DNA of 64,000 nucleotides from Gammaproteobacteria bacterium (GCA_003247835.1 QJYB01000061.1:62001-126000); one strand, 5' to 3'. Numbered from the stretch's first letter, positions 17,916-27,999 are shown. Notes: a model not told the origin generated them from the sequence alone. Numbers and translations: made by a program.

Positions 17916-19214
17916 TTACATCGCTGCCGTTTCATCCGCCAGATTGCGTGTGCTGAACATCAGCGCGGCGAGCCCGGCGAAGAGCACGGCTGTGCCGACC
18001 AGCAGGGCGAACGCCTCCAGCTGCAGCAGCACATAGAGCGTGCCATAGAGCCCGATGACGATGCCGATCAGCCAGGCCGTTACCGATACCGAACGCGTCA
18101 TCGACCAGACGTAGGCGCCCACCAGCGTCGACAGGAGCCCGGTGGCGATCGCGTAAGCCACGCCGAAGGGCACGTGTTCCGACAGTGACAGCAGCGCAAG
18201 ATAGAACAGCACCAGGCCGAGGCCGACCACGCCGTACTGAACGGGGTGAAAGCGCAGATCGAGCGTCAGCTCGAAGCAGACGAAGGCCAGAAAGGTGAGG
18301 GCGATGAACAGCAGTCCGTACTTGAGCGCCCGGTCGACGATCCGGTACTCGGTGACCGGCTGGAACAGACGGATGGTGGCGATACCGGAGGAGAGCGCAT
18401 CCGCACCTTCGGCGACGAAGCTGTCCGGCAGGCTGCGGGCCAGCGCATGCACCTGCCATTCGGCACTGAATCCGTCTTCACGGATCTCATGGCGCTCCGG
18501 CAGGTACTCGCCGTCGAAGCTCGGGTGCGGCCAGGAAGCGGCCAGTCCTGCTTCGGTGCGTCTGCCCACCGGCATGAAGCCGAACGCCTGAGAACCCTTC
18601 AGTGACAGCTCGAAGTTGAACGTGCTGCCGCCGTCGAACCCCGACACCGGCGCCTGGATACCGGTGCCTACCCAGCCGACGCCGGTTCCGGCACCGAAGG
18701 CGTTGGCGTCACCATTCCAGGTGAGTGGTGAGGCGTCACTGATGGCGCGGGTCTGCCTGATGCCGACAACGAGGCGCGCCTGGGCGAGCAGCGGGCGCAC
18801 GTCGTCCGAGGCGGAATCGGGCGGCGCGAACGATCCGCTGAATCGCGCCGTCGCGGTGTAGACCGGCACGTCGTAGATGGCACGCTGGCGATACTGATGC
18901 TGCACGTCGAGGACCAGCGACAGGCTCTCGGGCAGGTAGAGTCGCTGCCGCAGCACCGTTCTGCTGAGCGTCCGGCCGTCGTCGGCCTGGGTGGTGACGG
19001 TGTGTTCTTCGGGAACGACGAGGAACGGGCCGGCAAGTGTCTGCTCACCACCCCAGGCGAGTGCCACCGCTTCGAGGGCGTCATCGAAGTACGCCTGACG
19101 CTCGTCGGTCACGCCGCCCACCATCGACAGCGGAATCAGCATGGCCAGCGCGATGAATCCGATGAGACCGAATCGCAGCGTCGTTCGGGAGGGTCTGATC
19201 GTCGTAACGCTCAT
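17916..19214 (-). CDS. creD: CreD family inner-membrane protein
   Basis: IPLSMVGGVTDERQAYFDDALEAVALAWGGEQTLAGPFLVVP; VEWQVHAL-type CreD core, C-terminal TM helices; start trimmed to MSVTTIRPSRTTLRFG, ATGA overlap with uppS stop. Confidence 0.85.
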   Translation of the reverse strand: MSVTTIRPSRTTLRFGLIGFIALAMLIPLSMVGGVTDERQAYFDDALEAVALAWGGEQTLAGPFLVVPEEHTVTTQADDGRTLSRTVLRQRLYLPESLSLVLDVQHQYRQRAIYDVPVYTATARFSGSFAPPDSASDDVRPLLAQARLVVGIRQTRAISDASPLTWNGDANAFGAGTGVGWVGTGIQAPVSGFDGGSTFNFELSLKGSQAFGFMPVGRRTEAGLAASWPHPSFDGEYLPERHEIREDGFSAEWQVHALARSLPDSFVAEGADALSSGIATIRLFQPVTEYRIVDRALKYGLLFIALTFLAFVCFELTLDLRFHPVQYGVVGLGLVLFYLALLSLSEHVPFGVAYAIATGLLSTLVGAYVWSMTRSVSVTAWLIGIVIGLYGTLYVLLQLEAFALLVGTAVLFAGLAALMFSTRNLADETAAM

Positions 19215-19924
19215 CGTCCGAATCTCCTCACCCGCGTCGCATACCAGCCGAGTGCCGCCTCGAGCTGGTCCGCATCGAAGTCCGGCCAGAGGACATCGGG
19301 AAAGTAGAGCTCGGCATGGGCGCACTCCCACAACAGGAAGTCCGACAGCCGCTGCTCGCGTCCGGTGCGGATCAGCAGATCCACATCGCCACCGCCGAGC
19401 ATTTCGGAGAACGAACACGGATCGCCCGGAGTGCCCGCCCGGGCGGCGGTCAGAATGGCATCCCGGGAGGAGTAGTCGAAGGCGATCCTGAGATGCCGAC
19501 CGCCACCGGCGGTCGATCGCTCGACGCTATCGATGGCATCAACCAGGGCGTCCGGCAGGCGGTCACGCCGACCGATCACCGCGACGCTGATGTTCTGTGA
19601 GACACAACGGGCAGCACATCGCAGGAGCGTGGTGCGCGCCAGACGCATGAGTTGCGACACCTCCACCCGCGGTCGCTGCCAGTTGGCCGCGGAGAAGCCG
19701 AACAGGGTCAGGGTCCCGATGGACGTGCGCGCCAAAGCGGGCAGCAGCGCCTCGAGAGTCTGTGCGCCCTTCCTGTGGCCGGCAGAAGCCGTCAGCCCAC
19801 GCGACCGGGCCCAGCGGCGATTGCCGTCCATGATGATCGCTACGTGTCCTGGAGTACTTTGCATTGCAAAGTCAGAGGACGAATCAGAAGTGCGGCCCCT
19901 GGCCGGGACGATGGATACCGACAT
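19211..19924 (-). CDS. uppS: Isoprenyl transferase (undecaprenyl diphosphate synthase-like)
   Basis: HVAIIMDGNRRWARSRG; LTLFGFSAANWQRP; DLLIRTGREQRLSDFLLWECAHAELYFPDVLWPDF; AGGAG RBS upstream of start. Confidence 0.9.
   Translation of the reverse strand: MSVSIVPARGRTSDSSSDFAMQSTPGHVAIIMDGNRRWARSRGLTASAGHRKGAQTLEALLPALARTSIGTLTLFGFSAANWQRPRVEVSQLMRLARTTLLRCAARCVSQNISVAVIGRRDRLPDALVDAIDSVERSTAGGGRHLRIAFDYSSRDAILTAARAGTPGDPCSFSEMLGGGDVDLLIRTGREQRLSDFLLWECAHAELYFPDVLWPDFDADQLEAALGWYATRVRRFGR
19856..19872. promoter_or_regulatory. Palindrome ACTTTG-CATTG-CAAAGT (candidate operator, copy 2)
   Basis: Same half-sites and spacing as 20911-20927; overlaps the internal ATG of uppS (MQSTPGHVAIIMDGN). 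Confidence 0.5.
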
Positions 19925-19934
19925 GTTGGTTCTC

Positions 19935-20324
19935 CTAGCTGGACGTCGCCCTGAGCAGGGCTTCCATGTGTTTCAGGTAGCGGCTCAGCGCCGTGCGCCC
20001 GGCACGGGTGATCCGGTACTCCGTCTTCGGCAACCGTTCCGAGAAGGACTTGGAACAGTCGATGTAACCGGCTTCTTCCAGTCGGCGGGCATGGACGCTG
20101 AGATTGCCGTCACTCACTGCCAGAAGCTTCTTCAGCTCCGTGAACGACAGCCGCTCGCTCACCGCGAGGCTCGACAGAATGCCGAGCCGGACCCGATCGT
20201 TGAGCAGGCGATGAAAATCACCGCCCGGATCCTCCGCGACGAACCCGGAGATGGCTTCGAGCGATGCCCGGCGTTCTGTTTCCGCGCGGCGCGCGGCGCG
20301 CCTGTCGGAGCTCTTACCCGCCAT
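19935..20324 (-). CDS. Winged-helix transcriptional regulator
   Basis: LNDRVRLGILSSLAVSERLSFTELKKLLAVSDGNLSVHARRLEEAGYIDCSKSFSERLPKTEYRITRAGR; start trimmed to MAGKSSDRR. Confidence 0.85.
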   Translation of the reverse strand: MAGKSSDRRAARRAETERRASLEAISGFVAEDPGGDFHRLLNDRVRLGILSSLAVSERLSFTELKKLLAVSDGNLSVHARRLEEAGYIDCSKSFSERLPKTEYRITRAGRTALSRYLKHMEALLRATSS

Positions 20325-20892
20325 GGTGTCGATAGACCCGATAGCCGAAGGCGAGATGCGCACCACCGAACACCACGCCGAGGAGCACGTTGGACCAGGC
20401 GGCCGGCAGGGCGTGGGCGAAGAGTCCGGCCACAAAGACGACCGCACCCATGTACATCACCGGCGGGACAGCGTAGGTACCGGCAGCCAGCACGCCGGCT
20501 CCGTATAGCATCATCCACATGGACGGCAGCAGTGTGATCTGCCCGGTGCGCCAGAGCGCCGCGGTGAGAACGAGGCCGACGGCCAGCATCGGGATCAGAC
20601 AGAGCAGAAACCGTCGACCGGGATCCCCAAGCAGCGGCAGGCCGTTGGTTCGGGCTTTCTGCCAGCTGCCCAGCGCTCCCGCCAGCAGTGCAGCGACCGC
20701 CGCACAGATCCAGACTATGAGCTGCGCCTGAAGGCGCTCGAATCCCGCGGCGATCGCCATGGCGAGGAAGGCAACGCCGCCCATCACCATGGCGCCCACC
20801 CCGGAAGCCGACGACACCCGCTCTGCCCGCTCCATGGCGTCACGGATGAATCGGAGGTTGTCGCCCGCCTGTTCGCGGAGGTCTACCTGCAT
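20314..20892 (-). CDS. Polytopic membrane protein co-transcribed with the regulator
   Basis: About five or six hydrophobic helices; start overlaps GTG/ATG MFMQVDLREQAG; 11-bp overlap with the regulator. Confidence 0.75.
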   Translation of the reverse strand: MQVDLREQAGDNLRFIRDAMERAERVSSASGVGAMVMGGVAFLAMAIAAGFERLQAQLIVWICAAVAALLAGALGSWQKARTNGLPLLGDPGRRFLLCLIPMLAVGLVLTAALWRTGQITLLPSMWMMLYGAGVLAAGTYAVPPVMYMGAVVFVAGLFAHALPAAWSNVLLGVVFGGAHLAFGYRVYRHHGG

Positions 20893-20910
20893 GAACACAC
20901 CCTATCGACT

Positions 20911-20927
20911 ACTTTGTGATTCAAAGT
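20911..20927. promoter_or_regulatory. Palindrome ACTTTG-TGATT-CAAAGT (candidate operator, copy 1)
   Basis: Inverted repeat 18 bp upstream of the membrane protein/regulator operon start. Confidence 0.55.
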
Positions 20928-21011
20928 GCTTTAAAATCTAGCCGACCACGCCATCCTGTACAAGGGCGTGGACCGGATTCGTTACAATCCGCTGAAAAAC
21001 CGGAGACCCGC

Positions 21012-21488
21012 ATGACACGGATAGCAGGACTTCACCACGCAGCCTACCGGTGCCGGGACTCGGAAGAGACCAGGGCGTTCTACGAGGACTTTCTCGGTCT
21101 GCCTCTGACCCAGGCGCTGCCGATCGGGGAGACCAGATCCGGACGCAAGGCCCGCGTGCTGCATACCTTCTTTCAGATGGCAGACGGATCGTGCCTGGCG
21201 TTCTTCGAGGAGCCGGACGTGCCATTCGACTTCAAGGCGCAACGGGACTTCGATCTGCACATCGCACTCGAAGTCAGCCGGGAGACGCTGCTCGAGATGT
21301 TCGAGAAAGGCAAGGCGGCGGGTATCGAGACCCGTGGTATTTCCGACCACGGTTTCATCGACTCCATTTATTTCCGGGATCCGAACGGGTACGTCATCGA
21401 GCTCGCCGCCAGAAAAGCCGATACCGGCACGCCTGCCGACGCGCACCAGGTACTCGCAGACTGGTCAAGGACGCCCGGAACGGAGTAG
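21012..21488 (+). CDS. VOC family (glyoxalase-like) protein
   Basis: GLHHAAYRCRDSEETRAFYEDFLGLPLTQ; DFDLHIALEVS; IDSIYFRDPNGYVIELAAR. Confidence 0.88.
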   Translation: MTRIAGLHHAAYRCRDSEETRAFYEDFLGLPLTQALPIGETRSGRKARVLHTFFQMADGSCLAFFEEPDVPFDFKAQRDFDLHIALEVSRETLLEMFEKGKAAGIETRGISDHGFIDSIYFRDPNGYVIELAARKADTGTPADAHQVLADWSRTPGTE

Positions 21489-21489
21489 C

Positions 21490-22551
21490 TCAGGACAGCG
21501 ATTCAGCGTCCGTAGGTACGATCACCACGTCCCCGTCGGTGAGCCCCGAGATCACCTCCACCGTGCCCGGACCGCCGGGGCCGATGCGGACGGCACGCCG
21601 CTCCGGCCCTTTTTCACCCTCCACGTAGACGAAGATCAGCTGGCCGGAGCGAACCAGCGCCGCCTCCGGAATCAGAATCTGCTCGCGGACACCGAGCGGG
21701 ATATCGAGCCTCGCGAACATGCCGGGATAGAGATCCGCCTGCTTGGGCAGCAACGCCTTGATCAGAAAGCTGCGCGAACCGGGGTCCGCGCTCGGCACGA
21801 TCTCCTCGACGACCGCCGGCACCCGGATGTCCAGCGCGCCGATGCGGGCCTCGATCTCCTGACCCTGCTGGACCCGGCTGATGAGGGATTCGCGCAGCAG
21901 CGCCTCCACCCGCAGCCGACCGGGATTGAACAGCCGCAGCAGCGCCTGACCCGGCACCGCCGTATCGCCGGCTTCGGCGTAGCGGTCCACCACGGTGCCG
22001 CTCATGGGCGCCACGATCCGGGTGTAGTCGAGCTGTGCCTGAGCCTCTGCCACGGCCCGTCGGGCGCGTTCGTACTCTGCTTCCAGCACCCGGTGGCTTG
22101 TCAGGGCCCGATCGTAATCGGCCCGCGACAGGTTGCCGGATTCGAACAGCTTGATGGCACGATCCCGGGCGAGGCGCGCTTCCTCGAGGGCTGCGGCGCT
22201 ACTGGCTTCCGCCTGCTGGCGCTGCGCGAGCACCGATTTCTGAGCGGAGTCATCGAACTCCACCAGCAGGTCACCCTGCTCAACCCGGTCGCCGGCCCGG
22301 ACATGCATCTTGGTGATGGTGGCCAGGATCCGGGATCCCACCAGGGTTTCATCCGTGGCGTTCACCGTTCCCGGAACAGGTTCGAATACCGGCACTTCTT
22401 CCGCAGTGATCGTGACGTGCTCTCCGGCCACATCGTGCAGGGCGCGCACCGGCGACGCCGCGTCTTCGTGAAAAGCACCGGAAAAATAGGCCATCACAGC
22501 CACCAGAAAGGCCGTCGTTGCTGCGGCCAGCAGCCAGCTACGCCAGCTCAT
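21490..22551 (-). CDS. RND efflux periplasmic adaptor (membrane fusion protein)
   Basis: GTVNATDETLVGSRILATITKMHVRAGDRVEQGDLLVEFD; VAPMSGTVVDRYAEAGDTAVPGQALLRL. Confidence 0.9.
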   Translation of the reverse strand: MSWRSWLLAAATTAFLVAVMAYFSGAFHEDAASPVRALHDVAGEHVTITAEEVPVFEPVPGTVNATDETLVGSRILATITKMHVRAGDRVEQGDLLVEFDDSAQKSVLAQRQQAEASSAAALEEARLARDRAIKLFESGNLSRADYDRALTSHRVLEAEYERARRAVAEAQAQLDYTRIVAPMSGTVVDRYAEAGDTAVPGQALLRLFNPGRLRVEALLRESLISRVQQGQEIEARIGALDIRVPAVVEEIVPSADPGSRSFLIKALLPKQADLYPGMFARLDIPLGVREQILIPEAALVRSGQLIFVYVEGEKGPERRAVRIGPGGPGTVEVISGLTDGDVVIVPTDAESLS

Positions 22552-25500
22552 CGCGATCTTCCTCCTTTGCAGAGACATCGGTCCCGCCGTAAACAAGCCC
22601 GTAAACGACGGGTACCACGAACAGGGTGAACAGCGTCGATGCCGTTACGCCGAAGATGATGGCCCACGCCAGCCCGGAGAATATGGGGTCCAGCGTGATG
22701 ACCACGTTGCCGAGCAGGGTGGTGCCGGCGGTGAGCAGCACGGGCCGCGTCCGAAGCCGGCCGGCTTCGAGCAGCGCATGCTGCAGCGCCATGCCTGCGC
22801 CCCGCGCCTGCTGGACGAACTCCACCAGGATCAGCGAGTTGCGCACGACGATGCCGGCCAGGGCGATCATCCCGATCATGGCCGTGGCAGTGAACAGCAC
22901 CGGATCCGCGTAATCACCGACTTTCGTCGCGGTCAGCGCGTTCAGCAGCCAGAAGCCGGGCATGATGCCGATGACGGTCAGCGGGATGGCCAGCATGATG
23001 ATGAAGGTCAGCGCCGTCAGCCCGGTCTGCAGCCGGATGACGATGAAGAGTCCGAGCAGGGCGACGGCGAACGCGATGCCCAGATCCCGGAACACCCGCA
23101 GCGTGATGTTCCACTCACCTTCCCCCGACCAGCGCACCGTGATCGACTCCGGCAGCGCCCAGGGTATGCCGCCACCGGACGTGAAATAGGTGCGACCGGC
23201 GAGCGGACGCGGTTCACTGTCGTCCCCCGCGGCGTTCAGGTCCGCGTCCACGTCGTAGACCACAGCCGCGGGTACCCGGCCTGCGACTTCTGCGAATGCG
23301 TAGGTCACCGGCCTGAGATCCTTGTGATAGATGGGTTGTTCCCGCGTCGTCACCTCACGGGTCACGAGTTCCGCCATGGAAACCAGGGGCGTGGGCGCAT
23401 CTGTCACCGCACCCCGGTCGCGGATCTTGGTGATACCCGGCATACCCTTCACGAACAGCCGTCCGTATTCGGCACGCTCGTCGTAGGGTACCTGCAGGCG
23501 CACCGGCAGCGGTGAGGCCTCATCCGGTACTGCGGCATAGCCCGCGACCAGACCGCTCGCCAGGATGCTCAGGGCGTCACCGAGCGTGTCCGAGCCGATA
23601 CCGGACAGAGACGCTTTCTCCTGATCCGGCACCAGCACCCAGCGCCGGCTCTCCGACTCCGCGCTCACGTCCACGTCAACCACACCGGGCTCCCTGACAA
23701 GCCGGTTGGCCGTAATGCGGGCCGCGCGCACCAGGGTGTCGTAGGAAGTGGTCGGCGAGCCGTAGTGCTCCGCCACCACGGTCGCCACCACCGGCGGGCC
23801 GGGCGGCACCTCTACCACCTTGACGTTGGCATTCATCGCGCGCGCGATCCGCTCGATCTCCGGCCTGAGCCTCAGGATCAGCGCGTGCGACTGATCCTTC
23901 CTGGCCAGCTTGTCCGCCAGCACCACGTGCACCTCCCCCGCGTTCGGCTGCTGGCGCAGGTAGTAGCGGCGGATCATGCCGTTGAAATCCATGGGTGCAT
24001 GGGTGCCCACATAGGCGTTTGCCGCCAGCACCTCCGCCTCGTCCACCAGGTGGCTGGCGAGGGCGCGCGCCACCGCGTCCGTGGCTTCGAGCGTGGTGCC
24101 CTCGGGCATGTCGATGACGAGCTGGAACTCGTTCTTGTTGTCGTAGGGCAGGAGCTTCAGCGGCACGATCCGGAGCAGAGGCATGAGCGCGCTCAGCACG
24201 AACAGCACGCCGAGCACGGCAAGGAAGGTCGCCGCGTAACGACGCTCCTTGAGCAGCGGTGACAGCAGCCGGGCATACAGGCCTGTCCCTTCCGGCCCAC
24301 GGATCTCCGGTTCCCGTGTCGTCGATGAACGCAGCAGCTTGAGACCCAGCCAGGGGGTGACAACGATCGCTACTATCAGGCTCGTCACCACGGCGACCGG
24401 GACGTTGAACGCCATGGGCGACATGTACGGACCCATCATGCCCGTGATGAAGCTCATGGGCGTGAAGACGATGACCACCGCGATGGTCGACATGATGAGG
24501 GGCACCCGGATCTCGGCGATGGCGCTGATGACGGAGTCCCGCGGAGCCCGGCCATCCGTAAGGTGACGCTCGATGTTGTCCACACCGGTGATCGGGTCGT
24601 CCACCAGCAGACCCAGCGCCAGTATCAGCGCAAACAGGGTCACCCGGTTGATGGTGTAGCCGGCCGCGTAATCCAGGGCCAGCGTGATGCCGTAGCAGAC
24701 GGGTACCGCAAGCGCGACCACCAGCGCGGCCCGCCAGCCGAGCGTCATCCAGATCAGCGCCACGACGATGACGATGGCGACCGCCAGGCCTTCGATCAGG
24801 TCGTCGATCTTCTGGTTCGCCGTCGCGCCGTAGTTCCGGGTAATGGTGAAGTGGACGCCCTCCGGAAACAGATCCGCCTGCAGCTCGTTCAGCCGCTCCA
24901 CCACGTCGCCGGCCACGGTGACCGCGTTGGCCCCACGGCGTTTGGCCACCGCAATGTTCACGGCCGGATAGTTTTCCGATTCGCCCGTGAGCCGGATCCA
25001 GGTGTGGCTGGACGGTTCCGCCGGACCGTCGCGGATGGTTGCCACATCGCCGAGGTGGACGGGGTTCCCGTCCACAACGTTCACGACGAGGGCTTCCAGC
25101 GCCGCCGCGGAAGCGAGGCGCGCGTCCAGCTCCACCAGGATCTGCTCTCCTGCCCGATCAACACCACCCGCGATGCGGCGCACGTTGGAGCGGCCGATGG
25201 CCATGAGCACGTCATCCAGCGCCGTCAGCCGCCCCGCCAGATCCATGGGATGCAGCAGCACCTGAAACTCCCTCGGGCGACCGCCGATCACCTCGATGCG
25301 GTTGGTTTCCGGCACGGCCTGCAGCATGACCGCCACCTCTTCCGCCAGACGTCGGAGCTCGTAGCCACCCAGCGCAGGATTTTCGGAATAGATCGTCGCG
25401 GTGACGATGGGCACGTCATCCACTTCTATCGGCTTCACCACCCAGCCGGTGACCGCCGCCGGAACTTCGTCCTGGTGGGAGTAGATCTTGCTGTAGAGCT

Positions 25501-25822
25501 TGAGCAGCGAGTCCTCCCGATCCTCACCCACATAGAACGCGACCGAGACAACCGCCCGCCCCGTCTGTGAAACCGAGTAGACGTGCTCCACCCCGTCGAT
25601 CTGGGCGAGCAGCTTCTCCGCCGGTGTCGCCACCAGCCGCTCCACCTGCCGGGCGGACAGGCCGGGCGCCTGGATCAGCACATCGGCGCTGGGCACCACG
25701 ATCTGTGGCTCTTCCTCGCGCGGTGTAACGATCAGTGCGAACGCACCGGCGAGCAGCGCCACCAGCATCAGCAGGAGCGGCAGGCCGCCGTCCAGTGAGC
25801 GTTCTACGATCCGGTTCAGCAC
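22538..25822 (-). CDS. RND efflux transporter permease subunit
   Basis: 1094 aa; MLNRIVERSLDGG...PREEEPQIVVPSADVLIQAPGLSARQVERLVATPAEKLL; duplicated TM architecture. Confidence 0.93.
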   Translation of the reverse strand: MLNRIVERSLDGGLPLLLMLVALLAGAFALIVTPREEEPQIVVPSADVLIQAPGLSARQVERLVATPAEKLLAQIDGVEHVYSVSQTGRAVVSVAFYVGEDREDSLLKLYSKIYSHQDEVPAAVTGWVVKPIEVDDVPIVTATIYSENPALGGYELRRLAEEVAVMLQAVPETNRIEVIGGRPREFQVLLHPMDLAGRLTALDDVLMAIGRSNVRRIAGGVDRAGEQILVELDARLASAAALEALVVNVVDGNPVHLGDVATIRDGPAEPSSHTWIRLTGESENYPAVNIAVAKRRGANAVTVAGDVVERLNELQADLFPEGVHFTITRNYGATANQKIDDLIEGLAVAIVIVVALIWMTLGWRAALVVALAVPVCYGITLALDYAAGYTINRVTLFALILALGLLVDDPITGVDNIERHLTDGRAPRDSVISAIAEIRVPLIMSTIAVVIVFTPMSFITGMMGPYMSPMAFNVPVAVVTSLIVAIVVTPWLGLKLLRSSTTREPEIRGPEGTGLYARLLSPLLKERRYAATFLAVLGVLFVLSALMPLLRIVPLKLLPYDNKNEFQLVIDMPEGTTLEATDAVARALASHLVDEAEVLAANAYVGTHAPMDFNGMIRRYYLRQQPNAGEVHVVLADKLARKDQSHALILRLRPEIERIARAMNANVKVVEVPPGPPVVATVVAEHYGSPTTSYDTLVRAARITANRLVREPGVVDVDVSAESESRRWVLVPDQEKASLSGIGSDTLGDALSILASGLVAGYAAVPDEASPLPVRLQVPYDERAEYGRLFVKGMPGITKIRDRGAVTDAPTPLVSMAELVTREVTTREQPIYHKDLRPVTYAFAEVAGRVPAAVVYDVDADLNAAGDDSEPRPLAGRTYFTSGGGIPWALPESITVRWSGEGEWNITLRVFRDLGIAFAVALLGLFIVIRLQTGLTALTFIIMLAIPLTVIGIMPGFWLLNALTATKVGDYADPVLFTATAMIGMIALAGIVVRNSLILVEFVQQARGAGMALQHALLEAGRLRTRPVLLTAGTTLLGNVVITLDPIFSGLAWAIIFGVTASTLFTLFVVPVVYGLVYGGTDVSAKEEDRDELA

Positions 25823-25964
25823 GTCTCAATCAGCAGGAAATCGGGAACGCGCAAACTAGCATCTCTCCACCATCACGCCCATAGGGGTTCTCCCGAGGTG
25901 CGTCGTGGACCCGTCCGGACGTGAAAAGGTATAAAGAAACGCCACCCATCGGACCGTAACCACC

Positions 25965-27230
25965 ATGCGCTACAGACTGGCCACGCTGATCGTCCTCGCC
26001 GGCTACGCCGCACCCGCTCTGACGGCAGAGGGGGCGGCCTGGTACGTCGATCTGGGAATCGGCGCCAGTCTGGCCGACGAGCAGAAGCTGAACGACGACG
26101 GCGCGGATGCGGAGTTCGACCTGGGCGCACGCGCGTTTTCCGCAGCACTCGGCTACCGGCTAGGCCCGCACTGGCGTCTGGAGGCGGAGTACGCCCAGCG
26201 GGACAACGATCTGGAAACCGTCTACTGGCCCGATGCCGGGACCCTGCTGCATCAGGACGCGGACGATGGCGTGCGTACGTCGAGCCTGTCCCTCAACGTC
26301 ATCAGGAGCTTCCGGTTCGGCGCGTTCGCACCCTATCTCGGCGCCGGGATAGGCGCCGCGCACGTCGAGTGGCGCATGGGGGTAGCCCCCCGGGGGTTCG
26401 GCCCGAACCGCATTCCCCGGCGACCGATTCTCGACGACGCAACGGATACCCTGGCGCTGTCGTTCATCGCCGGGTTCGAGGTGCCACTCTCGGCACGGTG
26501 GGGCTTCAGCGCCGACTACCGCCTGCAGCACCTGCCCGACTTCTCGCTCACGGGAGAAGGCGGAGAGGACTACGATCTCAGTCACACGACCCATACGGCG
26601 ACCCTGCACCTTGCCTATCTGCTGTCGGGTCAGTGGGCGCCGACGGGCACACTGCCACGGAACCCTGACCGGGGCTGGTACCTCAGTACCGGCCTCGGCT
26701 CCGGCTTCGCCGTGGACTCGGAGACCGCAAACAGCATCGAGAACCTGGATGCGTTCAAAACCGGCCCCGTGTTCACCCTCGCCGCAGGCAAGGCGGTGTC
26801 ACCGCACTGGCGGTTCGAGCTCGCCTTCGAGCAACGCGAGAACAAGGTGGAGGTGGTGGACTTCAATCCGGAAAGGGGGCAGTTCCCGGCTACGGGCAAG
26901 GTGACCGCATCGAGCCTCATGCTGAACACCGCCTACCGCTTCCGCCCCTCGCGGTCCGTGCGCCCCTTTGTCGGCGCGGGGATCGGTGCAGCCTGGATGG
27001 ACTACCACGTCGAAACCCGGGGCAGCCTCTATCTCGACGACACCGCCACCTCTCCGGCCATCGAATTCGCTGCGGGCCTCGATATCGCCATCAGCGACCG
27101 ACTCGGCTTCGTCGCCGATTTCCGCAGCTGGTACACGAACCCTGTGAAGATGGACCGTCCCGACGGTACGCCCTTCGAGACCTGGCACTGGGTGCAATCG
27201 CTCGGCGTGGGGCTGCGCTACTCGCTCTGA
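25965..27230 (+). CDS. Outer-membrane protein with two tandem small beta-barrel domains
   Basis: Signal peptide; two ~200-aa units each with WYxxxGxGxxxA...PHWRxExxxxQRxN...FxPYxGAGIGAAxxxxxx. Confidence 0.8.
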   Translation: MRYRLATLIVLAGYAAPALTAEGAAWYVDLGIGASLADEQKLNDDGADAEFDLGARAFSAALGYRLGPHWRLEAEYAQRDNDLETVYWPDAGTLLHQDADDGVRTSSLSLNVIRSFRFGAFAPYLGAGIGAAHVEWRMGVAPRGFGPNRIPRRPILDDATDTLALSFIAGFEVPLSARWGFSADYRLQHLPDFSLTGEGGEDYDLSHTTHTATLHLAYLLSGQWAPTGTLPRNPDRGWYLSTGLGSGFAVDSETANSIENLDAFKTGPVFTLAAGKAVSPHWRFELAFEQRENKVEVVDFNPERGQFPATGKVTASSLMLNTAYRFRPSRSVRPFVGAGIGAAWMDYHVETRGSLYLDDTATSPAIEFAAGLDIAISDRLGFVADFRSWYTNPVKMDRPDGTPFETWHWVQSLGVGLRYSL

Positions 27231-27949
27231 GTATCGGATTCGTGCAGCATGCGCGCGATGGCTTCCTCGCCCAGCGGTTGAGGATCCTTGACTCTCAGAC
27301 TTTCCTGCCACTCCCGGGCAAAGTCCCGCTGCAGGCAGAGATTCACCGTCATGGTCACTGCCATGCAGACGACCGCGCCCAGGCTCGCCAGAGCCATGTC
27401 GCGGTGGCCGTCCCACTCGTCACCCTGAGTGCCCAGATAGTGCATGCCCAGGTCGCCGCCGAAGGTGACAGCGGCTCCCCACTCGATGAGCTCGTAGAGC
27501 ATCGAGAATGACATCATCAGCAGCACCGGCAGGAAATAGCCCCAGAATCCGCGAGCACCGGCAACCCGGATGAACCATTCCCGGCAGGGGTAGGCGAGCA
27601 GTGCCCCGAACAGGAAATGCACGAGCCGGTCGTAGTGGTTCCGGGAGAATCCCAGCGCTTCGTTCAACGAGCCGCCGAACACCGCGCGCCAGGCATCATC
27701 GTAGGGTACGAGGGAATAGGTGTAGTGAGCGCCGATGGCGTGCATGCAGAAGAAAACGGTCAGCAGCGTGTACGAAAGTCGCGAGAGCCTGAGATGGCGG
27801 TAACTCCATAGCAGAACGGGGACGCTGACGAAGACGAGCGCGTTCTCGAGCAGCCAGGTGTCGCGATCCGTCGGCGCCACCGCCAGCACCAGCCAGAACA
27901 CACCGAAGATGCCGGCGAGCGTCAGGTTGTAGCGATCGCGTGCGGACAT
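27218..27949 (-). CDS. DUF2238 (YjdF-like) membrane protein
   Basis: FSRNHYDRLVHFLFGALLAYPCREW; LYELIEWGAAVTFGGDLGMHYLGTQGDEWDGHRDM. Confidence 0.88.
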   Translation of the reverse strand: MSARDRYNLTLAGIFGVFWLVLAVAPTDRDTWLLENALVFVSVPVLLWSYRHLRLSRLSYTLLTVFFCMHAIGAHYTYSLVPYDDAWRAVFGGSLNEALGFSRNHYDRLVHFLFGALLAYPCREWFIRVAGARGFWGYFLPVLLMMSFSMLYELIEWGAAVTFGGDLGMHYLGTQGDEWDGHRDMALASLGAVVCMAVTMTVNLCLQRDFAREWQESLRVKDPQPLGEEAIARMLHESDTQSE

Positions 27950-27999
27950 CGACCGAGCATAGCCTTAAACTGCCGGACGATCACCGGAGGACACAGGCA

